Shown piece after piece: positions 24,835-33,156 of a stretch of 64,000 nucleotides of DNA. The DNA is from Paenibacillus pabuli NBRC 13638. Its GTDB lineage: Bacteria > Bacillota > Bacilli > Paenibacillales > Paenibacillaceae. Numbering within the stretch: the first letter of the stretch is position 1; the number at the start of each line of letters is the position of its first letter. The stretch lies in contig NZ_BCNM01000010.1 in the NCBI RefSeq assembly GCF_001514495.1, positions 62,001 to 126,000 of the forward strand, given 5' to 3'. The notes under the pieces were generated by a model, which was given only the letters and a program-made list of their open reading frames with translations, was not told the origin of the DNA and ran no database searches. Made by a program: the position numbers and the translations under genes.

Positions 24835-25085
24835 GACATTGCAGTGTTCAGGTCAGAGGACTACTCACACGCGAAGAATTGGATCGATACAACGCCCTGA
24901 TGCAGGTTGGCGGTTATCTGGAGGAACAGGATCAGTACGATCTGGCTTATATTGTTCAGAAGGAAGTCGATATTCTCATTTTGCCAGCGATCGAGCGGCT
25001 TAAGGAGAAGGGACGTGACCGTGACCGGGCAACGGCCGAATTTCTGGAGTCTCTGAAAGCGGTTGATGAAGAGGATCAGGATTAA
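24831..25085 (+). CDS. Small acidic protein coupled to ndh
   Basis: This 84-aa soluble protein overlaps the ndh stop (ATGA at 24831-24834), so it is in the same operon and probably translated in step with it. It is predicted to be helical and ends in a very acidic tail (AVDEEDQD). It has one cysteine near the N-terminus. I recall no named family, although similar short proteins may accompany ndh in Paenibacillus. A role in NDH-2 assembly or control is only suggested by the coupling. A bidirectional terminator follows. Confidence 0.72.
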   Translation: MRHCSVQVRGLLTREELDRYNALMQVGGYLEEQDQYDLAYIVQKEVDILILPAIERLKEKGRDRDRATAEFLESLKAVDEEDQD

Positions 25086-25136
25086 GATTTAGAAGGATCC
25101 GTTCAAGACGATATATATGAATATAGTATAGATATG

Positions 25137-25189
25137 AAAAAAGCACCGCCGACATTGACCTTTACAGGAGATGTCGCGGTGCTTTATTT
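25137..25189. terminator. Bidirectional terminator between the ndh operon and hemQ
   Basis: AAAGCACCGC plus GACAT pairs with ATGTC plus GCGGTGCTTT, leaving a single bulged base. A and T runs on both sides suit both converging transcripts. Confidence 0.9.
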
Positions 25190-25201
25190 TGCAATTGGCT
25201 C

Positions 25202-25948
25202 CTACAGCTTGAGCATGTCTTCCAGTGTTTCTTCGTTCAGCAAGCTTCCCACATAGAAAGAGCCGAATTCGCCATAACGGGCACTGACTTCGTCAAAGCG
25301 CATCTCGTATACAAGCTTCTTGAATTGAAGTGCATCATCCGCAAACAGCGTAACGCCCCATTCCCAGTCGTCAAAACCAACGGAGCCCGTAATGATCTGT
25401 TTCACTTTACCAGCATAACTGCGACCGATCATGCCATGGCTGCGCATCATGGTGCGGCGCTCATCCATGGAGAGCATATACCAGTTGTCGTTCAGCTCGC
25501 GTTTTTTGTTCATTGGGTAGAAACAGATGTATTGACGCTGTGGCAGGACCGGCTTGAGGCGGGCGATGATTTCCGGATTCTGCATCGGGTCTTCGCCTTC
25601 TTTGCCCAAATAGTTACTCAGTTCCACTACGCTGACGTAAGAATACGATTTGGTCGTGTACTGGGCAAACATCGTTTTGTTGAAGGCATTCTCAACGGCC
25701 TTCAGATCTTCCAGCGTTTCACGCAGATGCATCATGACAAGGTCAGCTTTTTGGCCTACAACCGTATATACGACTGTGCTCCCTTGGGATGAATTCTCGA
25801 CTTCCTTCCATTCTTTCCAGAATTCCTCCAGCTCGTCCAGTGCTACGGCACGTTCCTCATCATCGGCTGCTTTCCAGGCGGCCCAGTTAATCGAGCGGAA
25901 GTCATGCAGGGCATACCAGCCCTCCAATGTTGATGCGGCTTCGTTCAT
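25202..25948 (-). CDS. hemQ: Coproheme decarboxylase HemQ (chlorite dismutase family)
   Basis: HemQ converts coproheme to protoheme b in the Gram-positive (coproporphyrin-dependent) heme pathway. The 248-aa length and motifs fit: [16 protein letters not shown] at the N-terminus, [13 protein letters not shown] with the catalytic Tyr, [38 protein letters not shown] with the proximal His, and [21 protein letters not shown] at 25948 follows GCAGGAGG. Upstream in-frame sequence does not resemble the family, so the longer reading is rejected. It links to heme A synthesis (ctaA) elsewhere in the window. It is monocistronic and convergent with the ndh operon. Confidence 0.95.
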   Translation of the reverse strand: MNEAASTLEGWYALHDFRSINWAAWKAADDEERAVALDELEEFWKEWKEVENSSQGSTVVYTVVGQKADLVMMHLRETLEDLKAVENAFNKTMFAQYTTKSYSYVSVVELSNYLGKEGEDPMQNPEIIARLKPVLPQRQYICFYPMNKKRELNDNWYMLSMDERRTMMRSHGMIGRSYAGKVKQIITGSVGFDDWEWGVTLFADDALQFKKLVYEMRFDEVSARYGEFGSFYVGSLLNEETLEDMLKL

Positions 25949-26179
25949 GAATTGTATTCCTCCTGCAGGGTATATTTCCAAATCCCGGTAAGGGACGGTT
26001 GAATGCATTATCGTCTTTATTGTATCCCAACAGGAAGCAGAAGGGCAAATGAACAGAGGGCGATTATAGGGAAATTTGTCCAGAAAGTTCGTTGCTTCGC
26101 CACATTTTTTGCGGTACACTATCTACTATCCATAGTGTGAGAAAACCGAGTCAGTGAAAGAAGAGGTGAACGTCACCCG

Positions 26180-26473
26180 ATGCAGTTCATACCTGTGCTG
26201 GTATTGATGGTATTATTTTTCGTTATGATGTTTGGTATCGGTTTCATTCTGAATATGCTGATGAAGACAACCTGGTTCCCTTCCTATCTGTTCATCATCG
26301 TCATTCTGCCTGTCGTGGTATATTCCTTGTGGGATCATACGGCATCGCTGATGTCACATTTGGGATCCTTCCATATTGTAGACTATATGACAGGCATAGC
26401 TGGACTTGCTGGAGCCATTATTAGTGGCTGGACTATTCGCAAACTTCGTCTGGGTGGATACAAAATGTTTTAA
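26180..26473 (+). CDS. yuiB: YuiB-like small membrane protein
   Basis: The 97-aa protein has three hydrophobic spans (about 3-25, 35-52 and 68-86) and ends in the short basic tail RKLRLGGYKMF. Size, topology and position next to ndh/yumC match B. subtilis YuiB. GAAGAGGTGAAC precedes the ATG. Function is unknown. It is followed by a stem-loop with T-run and stands between hemQ (divergent) and dnaB. Confidence 0.78.
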   Translation: MQFIPVLVLMVLFFVMMFGIGFILNMLMKTTWFPSYLFIIVILPVVVYSLWDHTASLMSHLGSFHIVDYMTGIAGLAGAIISGWTIRKLRLGGYKMF

Positions 26474-26523
26474 TTGGCCGGCAAAGGAAGTTTTTGCTGA
26501 CCGTAACATTCCCTAAAGGTCTT

Positions 26524-26567
26524 GCCTTTGTCGTAAACGCTTACGAATGCAAAGGGGAGGCTTTTTT
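26524..26567 (+). terminator. Terminator after yuiB
   Basis: GCCTTTG plus TCGTAA pairs with TTACGA plus CAAAGG around an ACGC loop, followed closely by GGCTTTTTT. The 26570-26820 stretch beyond it shows no gene; it probably carries the dnaB promoter, which I cannot place exactly. Confidence 0.7.
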
Positions 26568-26826
26568 GGCGTGCAGTAAATCGTACGCATTATTATCGGG
26601 CTGCACCTCATATACTTAGGGACAGCTATTCTCCAGATCGTCACTTGTTTTCTATGGCTGTAATCTTTTATAGTAATCTAGCAACTCTGCGAAAACGTGA
26701 ATGCTGTCGACCTAGGACGAAATGGAGCGAGAACAGGTTCGTTTTTTACCTGTTTTTGAGCATTTGAGGATCGGACATTTATGATAGAATAGATAAACAT
26801 ACTTTTGGGGAGAAGGAGATCAAGCT

Positions 26827-28362
26827 ATGCGCATGAACAATATGCACCATTATACTGAACATCATCGCTACTGCGTATACCGGGAGTTTGGACTTAGTGC
26901 CCTGGATGACCGTATGCTTACCGGAGCGTATCAGCCCATGGTAGGTGCCTTTGCGGTTGGCTTGTATCGACTGCTTTTTCAGCATCTTCCCGGTGAACAG
27001 GTCGGTTACTCGGCGCTTGAACAGCAACGGAGGCTGTTCATGACGCTTGGACTTGAGCCAAGCGAGAAAGGACGAAAGTATTTGGTGGAGCAGGCATCCA
27101 AGCTGGAGGCTGTGGGACTGCTTCAGACGGCAAGGCTGTACATTCCGGAAAACGATGATTACATCTATGAATATGAGCTGCAGCCGCCGCTCTCTCCGGC
27201 AGAGTTTTTCCGTACACAGCATTTGACACTGCTGCTTCGTGACAAGATCGGCAAATTCGCCGTACTCTCACTGCGTTCCGGTTTTTCTGCCATAGAGAGC
27301 GGTGAAGCCCCTTACCCGGCCGCCAATAAAGAGAATATTTCTGTTCCTTTTTACGATATATTTGAATTGAACACCCATGTCATTGATTATGAGTTGGAGC
27401 AGGCGTTATCGGAAGTATCGACTTCGGCTCAGCGCAGCGGAACAACGGGTGTAGCCGAAGAGAACAGCTTGAATTATGCCGACATTATCTTGCGTTTTCC
27501 GCGTGAGTCGGTCAATCGTCGTCATGTGGAGCAACTACGGTTCGATCATGAACAACTCGGCATTGTGAATTATGTGGTGAACAAGTTCAATCTCAGCGTA
27601 CAGGATGTATGTCGTTTGCTGGATGAGGATGATATCTTCAACCCACAGGGACAGCTCGTGCTGGATGATCTTCAACACAAGGCAAGCCTGCAGTTCAGAC
27701 AGACCAAGAAGCGCCATGAGCAGCAGACGGTGCAGGCAGCGAAGGTTGTTGCTCTAAGACAGCATATGGAGGAACCTGAGCGAAAAGAGGACTCTGGTGA
27801 GCCGCCTGTCGAACACGTGGTACAAATGGAATACTACGTCGAGGTGCCTCCGCAATTTTCGACCAAGTGTGATATTCATCAATATAATATGATGCTGCGC
27901 AATGAGCCTTACACCCGACTGCTTCAGACGTTCTTCCCTGGAGCCGTACCGGACAACCTGGTGGACATTTTTGAGAAAATCGATCTCAGTTACAAGCTGC
28001 CTGGTGAAGTGATTAATGTGCTGATTCATTATTTGATGGCATTGCTTGTATCCGGCGGTGAGCAAAGAATTAACCGCAACTTCGTTGAGGCCATTGCCTC
28101 CAACATGCTGCTTAAGCAGGTGAACTCCTATGAGAAGGCGGTACAATATATTCGCGATCAAGCCAAGGTCAAAGGCAAACAGGCTGCTGGTGCAGCTGGA
28201 GCCCGTTCCCGTACATACGGCAAAGGAACCAAAGCCAAACCCGAAATTCCGATTGTACAAGACATAGGCGCCGAAAGTGATGCCGTATCCGAAGAAGAGT
28301 TCGAAGAGATGATGAGGTTCGCCCAGCAGATGCAGGCAAGCAAGCAAAAGGGAACCTCATAA
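26827..28362 (+). CDS. dnaB: Replication initiation protein DnaB (helicase co-loader, DnaD-like)
   Basis: This Firmicute DnaB (not the helicase) acts with DnaD and DnaI to load the replicative helicase at oriC and at restarting forks. The 511-aa protein has an N-terminal winged-helix region (about 20-140) and DDBH2-type segments. The second is FPGAVPDNLVDIFEKIDLSYKLPGEVINVLIHYLM (about 375-410), then YEKAVQYIRDQAKVK, then a basic linker and acidic tail. AGAAGGAG precedes the ATG. In many Firmicutes dnaI follows directly; here a strong terminator follows and dnaI is about 25 kb away. Confidence 0.93.
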   Translation: MRMNNMHHYTEHHRYCVYREFGLSALDDRMLTGAYQPMVGAFAVGLYRLLFQHLPGEQVGYSALEQQRRLFMTLGLEPSEKGRKYLVEQASKLEAVGLLQTARLYIPENDDYIYEYELQPPLSPAEFFRTQHLTLLLRDKIGKFAVLSLRSGFSAIESGEAPYPAANKENISVPFYDIFELNTHVIDYELEQALSEVSTSAQRSGTTGVAEENSLNYADIILRFPRESVNRRHVEQLRFDHEQLGIVNYVVNKFNLSVQDVCRLLDEDDIFNPQGQLVLDDLQHKASLQFRQTKKRHEQQTVQAAKVVALRQHMEEPERKEDSGEPPVEHVVQMEYYVEVPPQFSTKCDIHQYNMMLRNEPYTRLLQTFFPGAVPDNLVDIFEKIDLSYKLPGEVINVLIHYLMALLVSGGEQRINRNFVEAIASNMLLKQVNSYEKAVQYIRDQAKVKGKQAAGAAGARSRTYGKGTKAKPEIPIVQDIGAESDAVSEEEFEEMMRFAQQMQASKQKGTS

Positions 28363-28382
28363 CTTTTATTATAGAAGACCCA

Positions 28383-28421
28383 AAGGCGAGTCACCTAAAT
28401 CAAAGGAGACTTGCCTTTTTT
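28383..28421 (+). terminator. Terminator after dnaB
   Basis: AAGGCGAGTC pairs with GACTTGCCTT (one wobble), followed by TTTTTT. It ends the dnaB transcript before the inserted genes. Confidence 0.9.
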
Positions 28422-28498
28422 GCTAGATGATTATGTGTTATATCTTTGAACAATACATAAATGACTTTTATTCTTTCAAGGAAAAGAGGAGGGCCCCG

Positions 28499-29470
28499 AT
28501 GGCGAAATGGGATAATATGCTGTCTATGCTTTGGATGCTGCGATCCGGAAGAAAGCTCACCGCCGCTCAGATTGCGGACAGTTTGGAGATTAGCGTCCGT
28601 ACCGTGTATCGATATATTGACGCATTATGCGCCAGTGGCGTGCCGGTCGTTGCGGAATCGGGTCATGATGGCGGTATTCGTATTCTGGAGAGTTTTAAGG
28701 AAACGCCATTGTTCTTCAACTCCGTAGAGCTGAAGGCACTTGTGGATGCGTTTAAATTTGCTCAAGGTGCTGGTTATCCGTATGTGCAGGAGCTGGAGCA
28801 TGCGTTGAAGAAGGTGGAGAACGGACTGCACGAGGAGCAGCGCCACGATCTGTCTCGCCACCAGAGCAGCTTGGACGTCGTTTCTTCAGCGCGTGCACCT
28901 TCTGTTGTTCCGTTGCTGCGGGACTTGGAACAAGCGACGAACGACGGGCGTACGGTCCGTATGGTCTATCGCAAAGCGAATGCGGAGCAGGCTGACGAAC
29001 GTGAAGTCGATCCATATGGGCTAGCGTATGACCGAAACGAATGGTACGTTGTCGCATTCTGCCATCGGTCGCAGGCGATGCGGACGTTTCGCGTCGAACG
29101 AATCGAACGGCTGGAGTCAACCGAAGCGAGGTTTGGCAAGCCGGAGTCTTTCTCTGCGTCCGCGTTTTTCTGTGAGCAGTCCAACCAGAGACGTGAGGCA
29201 GATGGACCGCTGACGGTTATCCGTATCGAGGGGCAGCCTGACACGCTTAATATAGTTTGCGGCCACTGGCATCTGCGCCACTATTTGACGGAACGAACCG
29301 ATCGGGAGGCACGGTTTCTGATCGATGTTCCGACGATGAACAAATACTTACCGACATATCTCCTGACGTTCGGCACGGCCATTCGCATCCGCGAACCACT
29401 GGAGTTGAAGCGGCGGATTCAGGAAAAGGCATACGGTATCGCCAAACATTATGAAGCTGATGTGGATTGA
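28499..29470 (+). CDS. WYL-domain transcriptional regulator
   Basis: The 323-aa protein has an N-terminal winged HTH of the HTH_11 type (LTAAQIADSLEISVRTVYRYIDALCASG, about 20-50). A WYL domain (about 140-225) includes VDPYGLAYDRNEWYVVAFCHRS and TFRVERIERLE, followed by the usual WCX extension. Such proteins sense oligonucleotides or small ligands and often act as repressors. ATG at 28499 has AGAGGAGGG upstream. It is followed at 95 bp by a DinB protein; this YafY-type regulator plus DinB pair is common and may be one transcription unit. It is probably unrelated to glycan use. Confidence 0.9.
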   Translation: MAKWDNMLSMLWMLRSGRKLTAAQIADSLEISVRTVYRYIDALCASGVPVVAESGHDGGIRILESFKETPLFFNSVELKALVDAFKFAQGAGYPYVQELEHALKKVENGLHEEQRHDLSRHQSSLDVVSSARAPSVVPLLRDLEQATNDGRTVRMVYRKANAEQADEREVDPYGLAYDRNEWYVVAFCHRSQAMRTFRVERIERLESTEARFGKPESFSASAFFCEQSNQRREADGPLTVIRIEGQPDTLNIVCGHWHLRHYLTERTDREARFLIDVPTMNKYLPTYLLTFGTAIRIREPLELKRRIQEKAYGIAKHYEADVD

Positions 29471-29565
29471 AGTTCGCTGACAACATTTGTCAGTGAACTT
29501 GTTATATGATAAAGACAAGGCTGCGGCAGCCAAACCATGTGAAGAAGGGAAAGGTGAATTCATTG

Positions 29566-30084
29566 ATGCTTCAACAACCATACCGACTTTATGACTATCA
29601 TGTTTGGGCGAATGATCGGTTGTTCACACACCTGGAACAGCTCCCGAAGGAGGTATTCCATGCGGAAGTGACGAGCGTGTTCCCATCCGTATCACAAACA
29701 TGTGCACATATGTACCTGTTCGAACAGCTCTATATGCTCCTGCTCGCGGAAGTTCCGAACGAGGAGATTTTCTCGAGAATCTCGGGCTGGACAGAGGAAG
29801 CACAGGGCAAAACCGTGAATGAGATGCGAGAGCTGTTCGACAGCGTTTCCGAACGTTTCCGCGATTTATTGAGGCATACGCCTGACCCGGATAAGAAGAT
29901 GACGATCGAGCATCCGAAAAGCGGTAAAATGGAAACACATTTTTCCGATATCTTGCAGCATGTTGTCAACCACGGGACGTATCACCGGGGCAATGTGACT
30001 GCGATGTTGAGGCAACAAGGCTATACCGGTGTGTCAACGGATTACATATTTTACTTGTTGGAACAGCAGAAAGTTCAACGTTAA
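29566..30084 (+). CDS. DinB-family metal-dependent four-helix protein
   Basis: The 172-aa protein starts YRLYDYHVWANDRLFTHLEQLP, typical of the DinB/YfiT superfamily. Metal-binding histidines are in TCAHMYLFEQ and in HVVNHGTYHRGNVTAMLRQQG, whose HxxxH pattern completes the triad. Some members transfer thiols (bacillithiol) or hydrolyse small amides; the substrate here is unknown. The ATG at 29566 has AAAGGTG upstream. It follows the WYL regulator and is closed by a strong terminator facing the GH85 gene. Confidence 0.88.
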   Translation: MLQQPYRLYDYHVWANDRLFTHLEQLPKEVFHAEVTSVFPSVSQTCAHMYLFEQLYMLLLAEVPNEEIFSRISGWTEEAQGKTVNEMRELFDSVSERFRDLLRHTPDPDKKMTIEHPKSGKMETHFSDILQHVVNHGTYHRGNVTAMLRQQGYTGVSTDYIFYLLEQQKVQR

Positions 30085-30096
30085 AATGATTAAGAC

Positions 30097-30146
30097 AAAA
30101 ACAGGCGAATCCCCTGATCCATGGAGACTCGCCTGTTTTCTTTTTT
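30097..30146. terminator. Bidirectional terminator between DinB and GH85 genes
   Basis: AAAACAGGCGA pairs with TCGCCTGTTTT, and CTTTTTT follows. It stops the plus-strand unit and can also serve the converging GH85 gene. Confidence 0.9.
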
Positions 30147-30170
30147 AATTAATGGATAATGGCATCCCTT

Positions 30171-32945
30171 TTATCGCAGAATCGTCGTTGCTTTATTGCC
30201 GACATAATCTTCGATAACGAGCTTCAGAGAGCTGCTGCTGGACGCAGGCGTGAAGGTCAGCTCACTCAGCTTCGTTCTGCCCCGAATGATATAAGGGAAT
30301 TTCTGCGATACGTAAGTCACTCCGAATTCGCGTGGTACCCCATTTTCATAGACATATATTTTGTACCAATCCTCCAAATCAGGCAATGCGAGGGTGTACT
30401 TTCCATCCTTTACCGTAACCTTTTCCTTGGCGTATGGTGTAATCTGAGTATCTGACAGTTGTCCGGTTGTTGTGACTGGATGCTGCTTGCCAATGGCAAT
30501 ATCCAGGACGTAATGTTCACCATTGGTCGGAAGGCCCTTCAGAATGGCAGACTGTTTTCCTTTTTTAACCTGAAGTGTCTTGGTGAAAGGTTCTTTCGTA
30601 TACTCGGTTTGAAGTGTGATCTGGACTGACTCGTTACCTTTACCTTTGTCTTTGCCTTTGTTCTTCTTCGGGTTTTTCCAACGGACAATGGCATCGCCAT
30701 TGTTATTGAATTTCACATCAATGTCCTGAACAGCTGCATTCAGATCATAGGACAGGACGGTTGCTTCACTCTCGGTACCATCCGCGCCTACAGCACGAAT
30801 GGACAGTTCGCCAGCGGTATGTTTGAGCGATTTAATATAAAATGTGGAGTCATACACGCCGCCGACATAAGCGCCGTTCTCATACAGATTATATTGCTTA
30901 ACCTTCGAATAGTCCTCGATATCCCATACGACAACCAACTCATCGGTGTTGGTCAGTGCTTTGGCAATATGGAATCCGGTTGGAGCATTCGGTTTGGCGG
31001 CAGAACCGTCAGATATACGAATCTCACCAATGTTTATCTGATATTTTTCAATCGTAGTGCCGTTAGGGTCGAAGGATAGACCAAAAGCTGCAACGGCCTT
31101 CCCTTGGTATGCACTCAGATCGAGTGAAGTAGTCTTCCAGCCTGACGTGTGCTGACCTGAATCTGGCACTTTGACTTTGACCACTTTGGTTGGTTCATCC
31201 TCGAAGATTAGTCCGACATACATGGAGGAAGCGTCGTTGACAGACGGTTTATTATAGGTGAGTTCCAGTTTGGATTGGGCGTTAATCGACAGATCCGTCT
31301 TGTACAGTCGCAGGAAATTGTCCGCATTCAGACGTCCGTTGACGACCAGAGAGCTGCCACCGGTGAACGCACCAATCGAATCATAAGTATAGCGGGCACC
31401 TTTTTCATAGGTTGGACCATAGTCAAAATCAACAGTGAGTTTGTCACCTTGGCTTTCCATCCACCACTGCCAGGTGACCGGGATATCCTGAATATTAATA
31501 TTGGACCATTCGGTTTTATTGGAGACTGTTCCGTCCTCATAATATTGCAGACCATGGCCTGTATTGAAGTTGGTCACAAAATTGGAGCCATGAATGACGG
31601 AGCGTTCGGTGAGGTAAGCGGCGATGCCGTCCCACTTTGCACCGGAAGCATACACATCGGACAGATCGGCGGATGATGTACGGCGTGCGTTGGTTGGGTC
31701 CTGATTCGGACCTGACCACCAGGCGCGGTCGCGCACAAAGGTCATCCACTGGTACTTATCTTCGGCTCTATGATTGGTGCTGCCGTCGCCCATCTCTTCA
31801 TCCAGAGCATTATGGGTAAAGTCGGCACCTAGCGTTGCAATACTGTTCATCGGCTGGCCGTTCTCGTCCAGATTGTTGCGCAAATCGTAGAGCTGCTTCC
31901 AGCGGCCAAACTGGTCATTCCCACCTTCGATGCCGGCAAATACCGTTTCCAGTGGATCGAGTCCCAGGCTAACGGCATGATCGCGAGAATCGCGCAGCAT
32001 GTCATGGTTCCAGACATAATTCAGGAAAATCGAATCCGAGACTCTACCTAATGCAGAATCTTGCACAAAAGGGCTGTTAAGTCCGTTAAACTGGTTCTGG
32101 TATTGAATTTTGCCCGTTGTATTAATGGTCGAATCATACCACTGGACATATAATCCTGCGTCTCTGAGATATTTCATGAATTTCTTGTAAGAAGGGATAT
32201 CTTCAGGGGCTACGCCTTTGGAAACTTCTTCCTGATTGAAAAAATATCCATCGTAGTTATAATATTTTGCCATTTCGATCAGCTTGGCAGCGACTGGGAA
32301 ATCCCCTTTTTCATCCTGCACAAGCATCTGCTTGTAGGTTTGAGGTCCGCGATCATTATCGGAGAAGAAGATGTTGGCGATGGATTTTACGCCATTTTTG
32401 TGTGCTGCATTGGTGTAGGCCGGATTTGGAATATTCAAAATGCCAAACTCAAAGTATTTTTCCGTCCAATCCTTATTGGGGTCATACAATTCCTCAGGCA
32501 CGCCAGCAGAAGCCATACCATGCCAATAGCTATAATAGTCTGTATATTGCCAATAATTAAAGAGATACTGACTGAACTCGTTCGTGTAAGGAGTGCTGTC
32601 AAAGAACGCGTTGCCGTAATCCCCACTCATCGTAAACAACTGGGTGTCCGGGCTGAGTTCAGGGTAAGCTTGCGTGGCCGCAAAGGCATCATTGCGTGGC
32701 TGCAAAGGGACATGGGCACGAAGCAGATCACCATGGATATCACTTTCGGGTGTCCAATTCAGAATCTGGGCAGCGGTGTAGCCATGCTGATAAGGCTGAT
32801 TTACTCCCTTGGCGCTGTCACCCGTATAAGGGAGCGTGTCTCCGGCATACACGGATGAGGCAATGACTTGTCCAAGCAGAGCTGAAGTGAGTACCATAGC
32901 GGTGACCTTGGGAATGAAGCCTTTGGGTTTGGAATTGCGTGTCAT
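30171..32945 (-). CDS. Secreted endo-beta-N-acetylglucosaminidase (GH85)
   Basis: This extracellular enzyme cuts between the two core GlcNAc residues of N-glycans. A signal peptide spans about residues 1-34 (...SVYAGD). The GH85 catalytic domain (about 90-430) contains YYNYDGYFFNQEE, whose N-x-E pair (Asn 237, Glu 239) is the catalytic dyad of the substrate-assisted mechanism. WYDSTINTTGKIQYQNQFN also fits the family. A beta-sandwich and a fibronectin III-like region (about 680-760) follow. The 924 aa show no sortase or S-layer anchor, so it is probably released. AAGGAGG precedes ATG. A cre-like site lies 77 bp upstream. It is divergent from the two-component system of the glycan locus. Confidence 0.93.
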   Translation of the reverse strand: MTRNSKPKGFIPKVTAMVLTSALLGQVIASSVYAGDTLPYTGDSAKGVNQPYQHGYTAAQILNWTPESDIHGDLLRAHVPLQPRNDAFAATQAYPELSPDTQLFTMSGDYGNAFFDSTPYTNEFSQYLFNYWQYTDYYSYWHGMASAGVPEELYDPNKDWTEKYFEFGILNIPNPAYTNAAHKNGVKSIANIFFSDNDRGPQTYKQMLVQDEKGDFPVAAKLIEMAKYYNYDGYFFNQEEVSKGVAPEDIPSYKKFMKYLRDAGLYVQWYDSTINTTGKIQYQNQFNGLNSPFVQDSALGRVSDSIFLNYVWNHDMLRDSRDHAVSLGLDPLETVFAGIEGGNDQFGRWKQLYDLRNNLDENGQPMNSIATLGADFTHNALDEEMGDGSTNHRAEDKYQWMTFVRDRAWWSGPNQDPTNARRTSSADLSDVYASGAKWDGIAAYLTERSVIHGSNFVTNFNTGHGLQYYEDGTVSNKTEWSNINIQDIPVTWQWWMESQGDKLTVDFDYGPTYEKGARYTYDSIGAFTGGSSLVVNGRLNADNFLRLYKTDLSINAQSKLELTYNKPSVNDASSMYVGLIFEDEPTKVVKVKVPDSGQHTSGWKTTSLDLSAYQGKAVAAFGLSFDPNGTTIEKYQINIGEIRISDGSAAKPNAPTGFHIAKALTNTDELVVVWDIEDYSKVKQYNLYENGAYVGGVYDSTFYIKSLKHTAGELSIRAVGADGTESEATVLSYDLNAAVQDIDVKFNNNGDAIVRWKNPKKNKGKDKGKGNESVQITLQTEYTKEPFTKTLQVKKGKQSAILKGLPTNGEHYVLDIAIGKQHPVTTTGQLSDTQITPYAKEKVTVKDGKYTLALPDLEDWYKIYVYENGVPREFGVTYVSQKFPYIIRGRTKLSELTFTPASSSSSLKLVIEDYVGNKATTILR

Positions 32946-33021
32946 GTTGTTCCTCCTTCAAGTCGAATGAATGTAAGGTATTCTTTTACACAAAAATTAA
33001 CTTATGGTCAACGATAGTGCA

Positions 33022-33035
33022 TGAAAGCATTTTCA
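33022..33035. promoter_or_regulatory. cre-like site upstream of GH85
   Basis: TGAAAGCATTTTCA differs by one base from the strong cre core TGAAAGCGTTTTCA bound by CcpA. The same 14-mer recurs on the other strand at 36706-36719. The 32946-33156 gap otherwise holds divergent promoters that I cannot place precisely. Confidence 0.7.
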
Positions 33036-33156
33036 AATAGGGTGAAATTAAAGAAACACAGGTATAAACTAAAGAAAAGTTCCAGGTGACAAGTTAATGT
33101 CAGAAGGCAGATGATATAATTTAGACATGAAATGAGCAGCGGGGGGAACTTGCGAT

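Noticed and set aside
25949..26119. 57-residue N-terminal extension of HemQ
   Set aside because: The extension has no similarity to the HemQ family, and a strong AGGAGG lies just before ATG 25948.
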